Shown here: positions 47,191 through 59,204 of the stretch, piece by piece
Layout: each line of letters begins with the position of its first letter
How positions within the stretch are numbered: position 1 is the stretch's first letter
From: Homarus americanus
Taxonomy: Eukaryota; Arthropoda; Malacostraca; Decapoda; Nephropidae
Direction: 5' to 3'
Length of the DNA: 64,000 nucleotides
NCBI RefSeq assembly: GCF_018991925.1
Contig: NW_024720773.1
Coordinates: 2,464,577 to 2,528,576 of the forward strand
Notes under the pieces: model-generated
Told to the model about the DNA's origin: nothing
Seen by the model: only the letters and a program-made list of their open reading frames with translations
Database searches by the model: none
Translations under genes and position numbers: made by a program

Positions 47191-50100
47191 CACTCCCCAG
47201 CTCCACCTTCCACACTCACACCAGCTCCACCTTTCCACACACCACACCCAGCTCCACCTCCACACTCACACCCCAGCTCCACCTTCCACACTCACACACC
47301 CCAGCTCCACCTTCCACACCTCACACCCAGCCCACCTTCCACACCTCACACACCCCAGCCCACCTTCCACACTCCACACCCAGCCCACCTCCACACTCAC
47401 CCCAGCCCACCCCACACCTCACACCCAGCCCACCTTCCACACTCACACCCCAGCTCCACCTCCACACTCACACCTCAGCTCCACCTTCCACACCACACCC
47501 CAGCTCCACCTTCCACACTACACCCAGCCCACCTTCCACACCACACCCCAGCTCCACCTTCCACACCTCACACTCCAGCCCACCTTCCACACTCACACCC
47601 AGCCCACCTTCCACACTCCACCCCAGCTCCACCTTCCACACTCACACCCCAGCCCACCTTCCACACCTCACACCCAGCTCCACCTTCCACACTCACACCC
47701 AGCTCCACCTCCACACCTCACACCCAGCCCACCTTCCACACTCACACTCCAGCTCCACCTTCCACACTCACACCCAGCTCCACCTTCCACACCCACACAC
47801 TCCAGCTCCACCTTCCACACTCACACCCAGCTCCACCTTCCACACTCACACCCCAGCTCCACCTTTCCACACTCACACCCCAGCCCACCTTCCACACCTC
47901 ACCCCAGCTCCACCTTCCACACTCACACCAGCCCACCCTTCCACACTCACACCCCAGCACCACCTTCCACACCACACCAGCCCACCTTCCACACTCACAC
48001 TCCAGCTCCACCTTCCACACCTCACACCCCAGCTCCACCTCCACACTCACACCCCAGCCCACCTCCACACACTCACACCCCAGCTCCACCTTCCACACTC
48101 ACACCCCAGCACCACCTTCCACACTCACACCAGCCCACCTTTCACACTCAAACCCAGCTCCACCTTCCACACTCACACTCCAGCCCACCTTCCACACCTC
48201 CACACTCCAGCTCCACCTTCCACACTCACACCCCAGCTCCACCCTTCCACACTCACACTCCAGCTCCACCTTCCACACTCACACTCCAGCTCCACCCATC
48301 CACACCTCACACTCCAGCCCACATTCCACACCTCACACTCCAGCACCACCTTCCACACTCACACACCCCTGGCCCCACCTTCCACACACTCACCCCAGCA
48401 CCACCTTCCACACCACACCCAGCCCACCTTCCACACCACACTCCAGCTCCACCTTCCACACCACACCTAGCTCCACCTTCCACTCACACCAGCCCACCTT
48501 CCACACTCACACCCCAGCCCCACCTTCCACACTCACACCCCAGCTTCACCTTCCACACTCACACTCCAGCCCACCTTCCACACTCACACCCAGCTCCACC
48601 CTCCACACCCCACACCCAGCCCCACCTTCCACACTCACACCCCAGCACCACCTTCCACACTCACACCCCAGCTCCACCTTCCACACCACACACCCCAGCT
48701 CCACCTTCCACACCACACCCAGCCCACCTTCCACACCTCACACACCCAGCCCACCCCTTCCACACACTCACACCCCAGCACCACCTTCCACACTCCACAC
48801 CCCAGCTCCACCTTCCACACTCACACCCCAGCACCACCTTCCACACTCCACACTCCAGCTCCAACTTTCCACACTCACACCCAGCTCCACCTTCCACACT
48901 CACACTCCAGCTCCACCTTCCACACTCACCCCAGCTCCACCTTCCACTCACACCCAGCCCCCACACACCAGCCCACCTTCCACACTCACACCCCAGCTCC
49001 ACCTTCCACACTCACACCCAGCCCACACTCACACCCAGCTCCACCTTCCACACTCACACCCCAGCTCCACCCACACTCACACCCCAGCTCCACCTTCCAC
49101 ACTCACACCCCAGCACCCACCTTCCACACCACACACCCCAGCTCCACCTTCCACACCACACCCCAGCACCACCTTCCACACCACACCCAGCCGCACCTTC
49201 CACACTCCCACACCCCAGCTGCACCTTCCACACCCACACCGCACCCACCCTTCCACACCACACTCCAGCTCCACCTTCCACACCACACCTAGCACCACCT
49301 TCCACACCACACCCCAGCACCACCCACACCTCACACCCCAGCACCACCTTCCACACTCACACCCCAGCCCACCTTCCACACACTCACACCCAGCCCACCT
49401 CCACACTCACACCCCAGCACCACCTTCCACACCACACACCCCAGCACCACCTTCCACACTCCACACTCCAGCTCCACCTTCCACACTCACACCCCAGCAC
49501 CACCTTCCACACTCACACCCCAGCACCACCTTCCACACTCACACTCCCCAGCTCCACCTTCCACACTCACACTCCAGCTCCACCTTCCACACTCACACCC
49601 CAGCCCACCTCCACACTCACACTCCAGCACCACCTTCCACACACCCACACTCCAGCCCACCCACACCTCACACTCCAGCTCCACCTCCACACTCACACCC
49701 CAGCCCACCTCCACACTCACACCCAGCTCCACCTTCCACACTCCACACCCAGTCCCACCTTCCACACCTCCACACCCAGCTCCACCTTCCACACCACACC
49801 CCAGCTCCACACCTTCCACACTCACACTCCAGCTCCACCTTCCACACTCACACCCCAGCCCACCTTCCACACTCCACACTCCAGCCCACCTTCCACACCT
49901 CACACCCCAGCTCACCTTCCACACTCACACCCAGCTCCACCTCCACACCCCACACCCAGCTCCACCTTCCACACTCACACCCCAGCCCACCTTCCACACT
50001 CACACACACCCCAGCTCCACCTCCACACTCACACCCCAGCCCACCTTCCACACCCACACCCCAACCCACCTTCCACACCTCCACCCCAGCCCCACCCTCC

Positions 50101-52295
50101 ACACTCCACACCCCAGCACCACCTTCCACACTCACACCCAGCCCACCTTTCACACCCACACCCAGCTCCACTTCCACACTCACACTCCAGCTCCACCTTC
50201 CACACCTCACCCCCAGCTCCACCTTCCACACCCACACCCCAGCTCACACTCCACACTCACACTCCAGCCCACCTTCCACACTCACACTCCAGCTCCACCT
50301 TCCACACTCACACCCCAGCCCACCTTCCACACCACACCCCCAGCTCCACCTTCCACACCACACCCAGCCCACCTTCCACACTCACACACTCCAGCCCTCC
50401 CACACCACACCCAGCCCCACCACACTCCAGCCCACCCCACCACACCAGCCCACCTTCCACACTCACACCCCAGCCCACCTTCCCACACACACCCCAGCCC
50501 ACCTTCCCACACACTCCAGCCCACCTTCCCACACTCACACTCCAGCCCACCTTTCACACTCACACTCCAGCTCCACCTTCCACACTCACACTCCAGCCTC
50601 CACCTTCCACACTCACACCAGCCCCACACCTCACACCCCAGCTCCACCTTCCACACCTCCACACCCAGCTCCACCTTCCACACTCACACCCAGCCCCACC
50701 TTCCCACACTCACACCCCAGCCCACCTTCCACACCACACCCCAGCACCCACCTTCCACACTCACACCCCAGCTCCACCTTCCACACCACACTCCAGCTCC
50801 ACCTTCCACACTCACACCCCAGCTCCACCTTCCACCCTCACACCCCAGCCCACCTTCCACACCACACTCCAGCCCACCTCCACACTCACACCCAGCCCAC
50901 CTTCCACACTCACACACTCCAGCACCACCTTCCACACTCACACTCCAGCACCACCCCACACTCCACCCAGCTCCACCTTCCACACCACACCCAGCCCACC
51001 TTCCACACACACTCCAGCCCACCTTCCACACCACACCCAGCTCCACCTCCACACCACACCCAGCCCACCTTCCACACTCACACCTCCAGCCCACCTTCCA
51101 CACTCACACCCAGCACCACCTTCCACACCACACCCCAGCCCACCTTCCACACTCACACCCCAGCCCACCTCCACACCACACCCCAGCACCACCTTCCACA
51201 CCACACCCCAGCACCACCTTCCCACACTCCACACTCCAGCCCACCTTCCACACTCACACCCCAGCCCACCTTCCCCACACCCACACCCCTGCACCCACCT
51301 TCCACACTCACACCCAGCTCCACCTTCCACACCCACACCCCAGCACCACCTTCCACACTCACACCCCAGCACCACCTTCCACACCTCACACCCAGCTCCA
51401 CCTTCCACACCTCCACACCCCACCTTCCACACTCACACCCCCAGCACCCCACCCACACCCAGCCCACCTTCCACACTCACACCCCAGCACCACCTTCCAC
51501 ACTCACACCCCAGCCCACCTTCCACACCTCACACTCCAGCTCCACCTTCCACACTCACACCCCAGCACCCCACCCACTCCACCCACCTTCACACCCACAC
51601 CCCAGCTCCACCTTCCACACTCACACCCCTGCACCACCTTCCACCTCACCCCAGCCCACCTTCCACACCCACACCCCAGCCCACCTCCACACCACACCTG
51701 CTCCACCCCACACCCCAGCTCCACCTTCCACACCACACCAGCCCACCTCCACACCCACACACCCCAGCTCCACCTCCACCACATCACACCCCAGCCCACC
51801 CCACACCACACCCCAGCACCCACCTCCCACACACCCACACCCAGCCCACCTTCCACACTCACACCCCAGCCCACTTCCACACTCACACCCCACACCACCT
51901 TCCACACCCACACCCAGCTCCACCTTCCACACCCCACACCCCAGCCCACCCTTCCACACACACCCAGCCCACCTCCACACTCACACCCGCACCCACTTCC
52001 ACACCCACACTCCAGCCCACCTTCCACACCCACACCCCAGCCACCTTCCTTCCACACTCACACCCAGCACCACCTCCACACTCACACCCCAGCACCACCT
52101 TCACACCCACACCCCAGCTCCACCTTCCACACTCACACTCCAGCTCCACCTTCCACACTCACACCCCAGCACCACCTTCCACACTCACACTCCAGCTCCA
52201 CCTTCCACACTCACACCCCAGCTCCACCTTCCACACTCACACTCCAGCTCCACCTTCCACACCCACACTCCAGCTCCACCTTCCACACCCACACT
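47191..52295. repeat. 26-bp GC-rich minisatellite, about 5.1 kb
   Basis: Nearly 200 units related to CCAGCTCCACCTTCCACACT followed by CACACC; a shorter CAGCCCACC form alternates. Unit length varies by small indels. The minus strand, which is CDC16 sense, is G-rich (GGAAGGTGGAGCTGG) and carries GTGTGAGTG in most units, resembling a GTGAGT splice donor. Gly/Trp/Val-rich minus-strand frames are artefacts. Confidence 0.97.
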
Positions 52296-52560
52296 CCACC
52301 ATCCATGAACAGTACAGTATTTCGTCTTTTGCCACAACACCTAAACAGATGAATTGAGTGAATGTCTTATACTATGTACCTGTACTGTGAACAAATACTA
52401 TACTACACTATACAGTACAGTACAACAACATCTTAAGGTCAGCTGTGGTGTCCAATACCAGGAAAGACTGAACCAAAATCTTTTAGGATAAAACCACAAG
52501 ATTTAACTCATTCCTTCTCACAAAATCACCTTCGACATCTAATCTTTACTCAAGACAAAA
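52296..52560. other. No gene seen
   Basis: Unique sequence between the minisatellite and a small plus-strand ORF. Confidence 0.45.
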
Positions 52561-52746
52561 ATGGTCATTATTCGTAAAGTTTATTCAGCAGCCAACACGC
52601 GTACACTTGCTCTAAACTTTGTGTTAGACAATATGACACAGTGGATGAAGGATCTCGACGATCTTACCGAGACAACAGGAGTCGCGGCATTCATTTTCTA
52701 TTTAACGGGACCCATCGTTAAGATACTTTTTGAAGTGAGTGTATGA
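52561..52746 (+). CDS. Possible 61-residue protein, unrecognised
   Basis: The ATG at 52561 has an A at -3 and a G at +4, and an in-frame TAA lies just upstream. The protein has a basic N-terminus (MVIIRKVYSAANTR), an acidic middle (WMKDLDDLTET) and a hydrophobic C-terminal stretch (GVAAFIFYLTGPIVKILF) that could be a membrane anchor. It ends in TGA at 52744. AATAAA follows at 52760-52765 and 52788-52793. GTGAGT at 52735-52740 could alternatively make it a spliced exon. It lies antisense within a CDC16 intron. I recognise no family. The composition is non-repetitive, but a chance ORF is possible. Confidence 0.35.
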   Translation: MVIIRKVYSAANTRTLALNFVLDNMTQWMKDLDDLTETTGVAAFIFYLTGPIVKILFEVSV

Positions 52747-52817
52747 GTGTTGGCTACTGAATAAACTTGCAAATAATGTGAACATACAATAAATTAAGCT
52801 GACGACACTGCACTTAC

Positions 52818-52976
52818 AGACATGGTATCGTCGATCTCTGGAACACATATAGGCTCCCCTTCAGCCTTGATGCGGGACACGTTGTTATTGTCGCTACGTT
52901 CGAGCACGTCCAATGCTGCCTGGAACTCACCGACCTCATAATGGCACAAAGCCACCAAGTAACGACAACTGGGATT
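52818..52976 (-). CDS. CDC16: CDC16 exon, N-terminal TPR
   Basis: Acceptor GTTTCAG precedes 52976; donor GTAAGT starts at 52817. The 53 codons are in phase 0 on both sides. It encodes NPSCRYLVALCHYEVGEFQA then ALDVLERSD and VPEIDDTMS, matching YEACRYLAARCHYAAKEHQQ then ALDVLD and EMS of animal CDC16. The earlier N-terminal exons are not recognised up to position 64000. Confidence 0.9.
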
Positions 52977-53290
52977 CTGAAACATAAATAAAAACAGTAC
53001 TGAGTCAAACTGCCTTATTGTTTACCATTATTGGTGTACTGCACTGTCTAGGTATGGGATCATTTACCCAGCATGCTTGGGATCTGTGGATTAAAGGATA
53101 TGCTTTCCCCCCAGAGTTTCAGCCAGGCTGTAAATGTACTAATTGTAAAGTAAACTTTCAGTAACTGGCCATGAAGTCTCTCTTCAGCTTTAACTGTACA
53201 CTGTATGCATAGAAACAATATAAGAAAAGCATAAAGTACAGTCATGGCACATCTTATGTAGGTTAGGTTCCAAAGAGGCAATAACTAGTA

Positions 53291-53819
53291 CAGTAAACCC
53301 TCAATAACTCGGCATTTGATAACTCAGGATTTCATATAACTGGGCATGGATATGGTCTCAGAATATATCAATATAACTCGGGAAATGCTGAGTTACCTGT
53401 ATATAAAATTATCTGGGCAAATCATGGCATATCTGGCCACCTGCATCACCTACCATGCCTCTGTGTCACCTACCATGCCTCTGCATCATCTACCATACCT
53501 CTGTGTCACCTACCATGCCTGTGTCACCTACCATGCCTCTGCATCACCTACCATGCCTGTGTCACCTACCATGCCTGTGTCACCTCCTACCATGCCTCTG
53601 TCACCTACCATGCCTCTGCATCACCTACCATGCTTCACTCTTCACCTACAGTGCTGGTAAGTGTTACTTTATATTTAATAATTACATGTACACATTTATG
53701 GGTCGATAATTTTATATTGTTGTATTTTTGTAGGAGAGGGAAGAGCCTCATGAAGTCAGAATTTGGGATAACTCAACAAAGCCAGAGTCCCATATGTGCC
53801 AAGTTATCGAGGTTTACTG
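53291..53819. mobile_element. TA-target MITE with internal minisatellite
   Basis: The TIRs are CAGTAAACCCTCAATAACTC and the complement of CAGTAAACCTCGATAACTT. The left flank is TA; the right flank is TG. The inside has about nine copies of a 15-22-bp unit with CACCTACCATGCCTCTG (about 53440-53640). No transposase is seen. Confidence 0.85.
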
Positions 53820-53929
53820 TGTAGCCAAAATTAGCCTCGAAAATCCCTTAAATCACGGATAAAGTACATGGTTATAATAATACACATGTTATCCAGAATC
53901 CCTCTACTGCAACATATATGAACAGTAAA

Positions 53930-54680
53930 TAAGTGTTGTTTTCATATTCATATGTAGAGAAATGACAATATGTTTTCACATGTACGCACTTTCTGTTCAT
54001 ACGTTGGCGTCCCAATCGTCTCGCCTTATTTCTTTACCAATAGTGGTAAGCTACTCCTAGTGTTCCATTTATTAACATTAAATAACATTACTTAAAACAT
54101 ACATCCAAGTATTTTTTTTTTTAATTAATTTCACTACAGCTACAACCAGGGTCTTATTCTTCAGTTTCTTATGTAGAACCATCGTCACTCATGAAAACAA
54201 TGCCGTCTTGTCTCCTCGTGTGTGTTTTAATATTCTACATATTATTAATGAATTGCATTGTTCATTTCACATATACAAACATTAATTCAATCATATACAT
54301 ATTCAGTAATAAACAATAATGAATCTTTTGTACATATTCTTAAGATAAATGACTATGTTTCCTTGAGTGTGCACGTACTGTACTGTGTACATTGGCGTTC
54401 CACTATCAGCCACTTTTTCTTTAATATCAGTTGTTACTTCTACTGTACATTAAATAACATTAATTAAAACATTCACATTTTTTTACATTAATTTAACTAC
54501 AATAACAACCAGGGACCAGGGTCTCATTTTCTTCAGTTTCAGGTGGATAACTGACATTATGGGTATAAGCACTGACAAGAATGTCGTCTCTTATCCTCTT
54601 GTGTGTTTTAATATTCTACGTATTATTAAGGAATTGTATTGTTCATTTCGCTTATATAAAGATTAATTCAATCAAATACA
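53930..54680. repeat. Inverted relative of the 9164-10649 transposon interior
   Basis: Shares reverse-complemented blocks, for example CTACAGCTACAACCAGGGTC and TATTCTACATATTATTAATG, with 9580-9740 and 9990-10130. Two tandem copies are visible here (from about 53940 and 54300). Confidence 0.75.
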
Positions 54681-54682
54681 TA

Positions 54683-54844
54683 CCGTATATACCCGTGTGT
54701 AGTTCGAGTTTTTAAGACCAAATTTTTTGGCAAAAAATTGGGGGCCGACCTCTAAACGGGTAATAGGTTCGTTAGGTTGAAAAATATTCACCAGTAACTA
54801 CCAGTAAACAATGGAAACGACGCACCACCAACTGTGAGTGTCGG
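54683..54844. repeat. Dispersed repeat S, copy 1
   Basis: CCGTATATACCCGTGTGTAG, TTCGAGTTTTTAAGACCAAA and ATTGGGGGCCGACCTCTAAA. Matches 63831-64000 with few differences, so the two define an element end of unknown type. Confidence 0.85.
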
Positions 54845-56367
54845 TACAGTTGCCAGGGCAGATCTCTTGCATCATCATAGCAAGCCCAAAGTAGCCAAAT
54901 GCATGGTATGGTAGCACAGGACGATGTAAAACATGAAATATTCATTTTTAAAAGTTTATTTATAGATACATAAATTTTTGTTCATTAAATTTGAAGCATC
55001 AATCTTTGTTAATTAAATTTGAAACAAAAGTAAACTACAATACCGTATTTCTAAATATTTTCATTAAAATATTGCATCACAAGTATATTTTACCTTAACT
55101 GTGCCTGAATGAATATATCCTCAGAAATAAATATGGAAATGTAATATTTTTGCTGAAATGATGTACGTATTACAGTGGAAAGTGGGATAAAATCGTGACA
55201 AAAACAATGACTCTCGCTTTCTTTCGTTGTTCAAAAGATTTTACCGTAATCGCCTTTCGAATGGTTTTCAGTTAAAAAAAACTGTTGTATTACAATAATA
55301 TTCCCTCCTAATTGACTTGAATAAATACTTGAATGGAAATATACAAAATTTTTGTTGAAACTACCCGCGTTTCAGTGTAAAGTGTCGTAATAATAAATGA
55401 CGTGGTATCCTTAAATGAGCATGTATATGTTGGTGTTCCCAATCCATCTCTTTTTTTTCTTTGCCATCAATGGTTAGCTACTTCTATTATTCCATTTATT
55501 AACATTAAATAACATTACTTAAAGCATATATATTCCTTTTTTTACATTAATTTCACTACAGCTACAACCAGGGTCTTATTTTCTTCATTTTCTCGTGTAG
55601 AACTATCGTCCCGGACTCCCGGCTGTAAACCCAAATGAAAACAATGGCGTCCCATCTCCTCTTGTGTGACCATATTATTATTCATTTATTTTATATAAGG
55701 TACATTCAGAAACATTATTTAAAGAATATAGTTTGCAATTTTCATTAATTGTATTGTTTAAGGGGAAAAGAGGGTAAAAAGCCACACGAAAGATATAAAA
55801 AGGTCACACTTGGGAACACATCTCATAATTATTGCTTTATTTTAATGGTAATTAATGATTCGCGATACAATGATTCACCTTACACTGCAATATTGGGGGA
55901 CACACTACCGTCGTTAATCGAGGCTTTACTGTACTGTACAAGGCGGCTGGGCTGGTGAGTAGGCCATGTAGTTTATAGACAAGACCTTGGCTAGAACTTC
56001 CTCCATACAAGTTCACTTTTCACACAACCAAGCTCTTTGTTTTTCTTTTATAGTTTTATATTATATTTTCTTTATTTTTAAGCCACACTGTTTATATAGA
56101 GTAGAATAATTATTAAGAAGTCTGTTTAGGAAAAATTATGAAAGCATAAAAAAATAAAATTAAAGAAAATATTGTGTAAGGGGTTTATATTCCAGTCCAA
56201 TGATTGTTGGAACTGTGTTGTTCAGTGGTAGGTTTGTTCTCTGTATCTGAAGGTGTTGCTCATGGGTAGTTTGAGCCGAGTCATAGTGCGGGGTGTAACA
56301 GTATGGCTGGTCACTTGGCTCCCTTCTCTGACCCAGTTGGTCACCTGCTGCCTGTGAGTATTCCATA
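54845..56367. other. AT-rich transposon debris, no gene seen
   Basis: Contains a further block (55410-55740) related to the 9164-10649 interior (GCTACAACCAGGGTCTTATT). No supported ORF. Confidence 0.5.
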
Positions 56368-57164
56368 CAGTGATCCCTCGGTTAACGAGCGTCTCGGTTA
56401 ATGAATTACATTCCATAAGATTCTTAACTTCGGTTAACGAGCAATCCCTCGATTAACGAATTTCTTATGAGCGCCCCTCCACATGTTTTCGCTTGCATTT
56501 GGCGATCCACCAGCTGTAGTATTAGTCCGCCAATACAGTAATTAGTTCTAGGGCTTAAATTCCTTACTATTTTAGTAAATATCAAGAAGTTTGTACAATT
56601 CAATAATTTTAAAAGTTTTATATTAAATTTATTAGTCATTTTAACAATTATTGAACATAATTGAAGTATAGGAAGCTAGTTTTTTGCGCGCCAAACAACC
56701 TGTCAACACACCATACAGGCGTCAGTCTCTGTGTCTTTACAGTGGAGGTAACATCTTGCTTGAGACTCTCTTCAACATAAATTCTTTTTTTCTGTGTTTC
56801 CAAGCAAATTATTGGTCATTTTGAATTTTTTTTACATATTGACAATATATAATGCAGTGCAATGTTGATTTAAAGAACTAAAATTTTATGGGTGAAATGG
56901 TGCCATAGGGTGACTTCTCTTCCACCCCAATGCCTTCTCTTCTCCCTTCTCCTCCACCCCCATTCTAATTACCATCATCATCATCATCATCCAGGAACCT
57001 TCTACATGCACACCTCAAAGTAAGAGTACTTTACTACCTTTTTGTTGAGTTTAGGCAATTTTCGGTGAGCTGGAACCAATTACCCAAAAACCCATTGAAA
57101 CAATGGTTTCGGTTAACGAGCAAGCTTCTGGAACGAATTGCGCTCATTAACCGAGGGACCACTG
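56368..57164. mobile_element. TA-target MITE family M, copy C
   Basis: Ends are CAGTGATCCCTCGGTTAACG and CATTAACCGAGGGACCACTG, with TA on both sides (56366-56367, 57165-57166). At 797 bp it is colinear with copies A and B. Confidence 0.93.
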
Positions 57165-57949
57165 TATTATTTATCATTGTTTTTGGTTTATGGTTCCTGT
57201 GGTGTTATTTGTGTTTTAAGGAAGCCTTGTGTAATGTTTGTTAATTACTATGTATGTACAACTTAGTGTGTATGAATTGTGCAAATATAATAGAATGTTG
57301 ACCTTTACTACTAAATTAGTGAGACAATATTCTAAATGTACTGCATTGTTGCAGCTTTTTATTCATGGTCACGTTGGTGTGAACTACTGCACTCCTAGCC
57401 TTGTATGTCAGCAGGCCAGCTAGGACACTGTCAGCCCTAGCCTCTGTGCTGTTCCTCCCAGGTCCATTATCACGTACCTGTGCCAGTTAAGAAGATACTT
57501 GCTCTCCTGTGAAGGTGTTGAGAAGATGCCTGTTTACCACCTGTGCCGTGTTGATATACAAGACCCCAAGCTTCACATCCAGTGTCTACACTCCCGACAT
57601 TTGTTCTGACCAGCAGTTTGGCACTTCCATACCTACATATGTTCATGTTGCTCTGTACTGTCTTCCTGCTGATGATCAGTGTAAATACTTGTAAATAGAC
57701 ATATTTTGTTACAAATATCCATAATCTTGTTCAATATCCTTGGTGAAAGTGAGTGATCCACCTGACAGTAATCATTATAAGAACCAGAGGGCGTTAACAT
57801 CTAAACCCTCGACATAATGCACACACTGCATCACAGCTTAGTTGGGATGTGCTGCCTTTGCCGACCAACACTCAGTAACTGTTGCTAAGGGGCAGTCAGC
57901 AGAGGCACACAATCCAAACTTCCTCCCCTGCCCAGTATACAGTGATATC
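57165..57949. other. No gene seen
   Basis: Unique sequence; short ORFs only, none recognised. Confidence 0.45.
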
Positions 57950-58720
57950 CCCGTTAGCCGGAACAATTGGTGCAGAGAACTTCCGGGGATGAGAGATTTC
58001 CTGGTAACCAGACGACTTTCTGAAACCTGGAAAAATTCCTTATCCCGGGAACCTGTTCCGGTTACTGGGAAAAGTTTCCGAGTGTCTAAACTAAACATCT
58101 TGCACAGACACACATTAGCCAACTTCCCCAGAACATTTCTAAGCTATGGGACTCCGTAAATACAGTTCTATTTAAGTTAGAAACTTCATTTCTTTACTAT
58201 AATAACCCCAGGATAGTTTATCTAAAAGTTTTGTTAAATAAATATACTATTTAAAAATTAAAAATCTATATGATACAGGCATGAATAAAGCTGTGTGTTA
58301 CAACAAAGACTGTTATTTTCCACTCCCATGGAGCTGTGGGGGATTAGTGGGTCTTGTGTTACTGACCTGACGCAATGTCAGGTGGAGGCAGGGTGGGGGA
58401 TTAGTGATCTCATATTACTGACCTGATGGAATGTCAGGTCACCCTTTCTTGGGTAGGGGATTAGTGGGTCTCATGAGCTGAAGATGTCTTGAATAAACAC
58501 GAACCCTAAAGTATTTTTAGAGAGATTGTGGTAAGTATAAGTGTAAATGAGCAAAGTTGTATCCCTTCAACATTACATTACATAACATTTTAAAATATGG
58601 AGTGAGAAGCAGAAAGGTGTGGGTCATTAGAGAGATGGAGTGGTAAGTAGTGGTAGCATGCACCAGTGTTGCCAAATGCTCCTCAACAGCTGATATTTAA
58701 CTCACTACCATACAGTCACA
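57950..58720 (+). mobile_element. Dispersed DNA element, copy 2
   Basis: The left end is CAGTGATATCCCCGTTAGCC with TA before it. It is the reverse-oriented relative of 28440-29105 over roughly 0.7 kb, including GATGTCTTGAATAAACACG and GGTGTGGGTCATTAGAGAGA. Confidence 0.65.
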
Positions 58721-58770
58721 CACACAGAGAGATGGGTCATACAATAAGACCTTCACTCCTCATGCTTGCT

Positions 58771-58852
58771 GTCTTTTTTCTTTTCTTTTTTACAGGGATT
58801 AGCCCCCCTGGCACAGGTCACTGACCCACATCGGGGCCTGGGGAACGAAAAT

Positions 58853-58907
<55 letters not shown>

Positions 58908-58930
58908 TAACAATAATAATAATAATAAAG
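58771..58930 (+). repeat. LINE-tail fragment with (AAT)n
   Basis: ACAGGTCACTGACCCACATC matches the tail of LINE B and of the copy near 10434. It is followed by about 75 bp of (AAT)n, the type of simple tail left by some LINE insertions. Confidence 0.75.
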
Positions 58931-59204
58931 AAATACAAAATGAAAAAGATCAAAAGTGATAAACAATATATGTATGTTGTGTTGTCAATAGTAAGAGAAA
59001 CAACTGAGGCCCTGTAATAGTGTGTATATGAGGCAGAAAGTCAGATAACCAACCTGGGACTTAGTCACATATGGCAGCAGGGTCTACCATAGATAACACA
59101 ATATGCTTCCAATATCTCCCTAGGCGGTAATACCTCCCTGTTAGGTAGCTGCCTACATCCCGTATTAGGGATGTGTACTGTAGGTGCGTGTGTGTGTGTG
59201 TGTG

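Noticed and set aside
47742..52158. Many Gly/Trp/Val/Cys-rich minus-strand ORFs that look like a repetitive secreted protein
   Set aside because: They come from the 26-bp minisatellite, which is open in several frames at once and has indels that would break any real protein.
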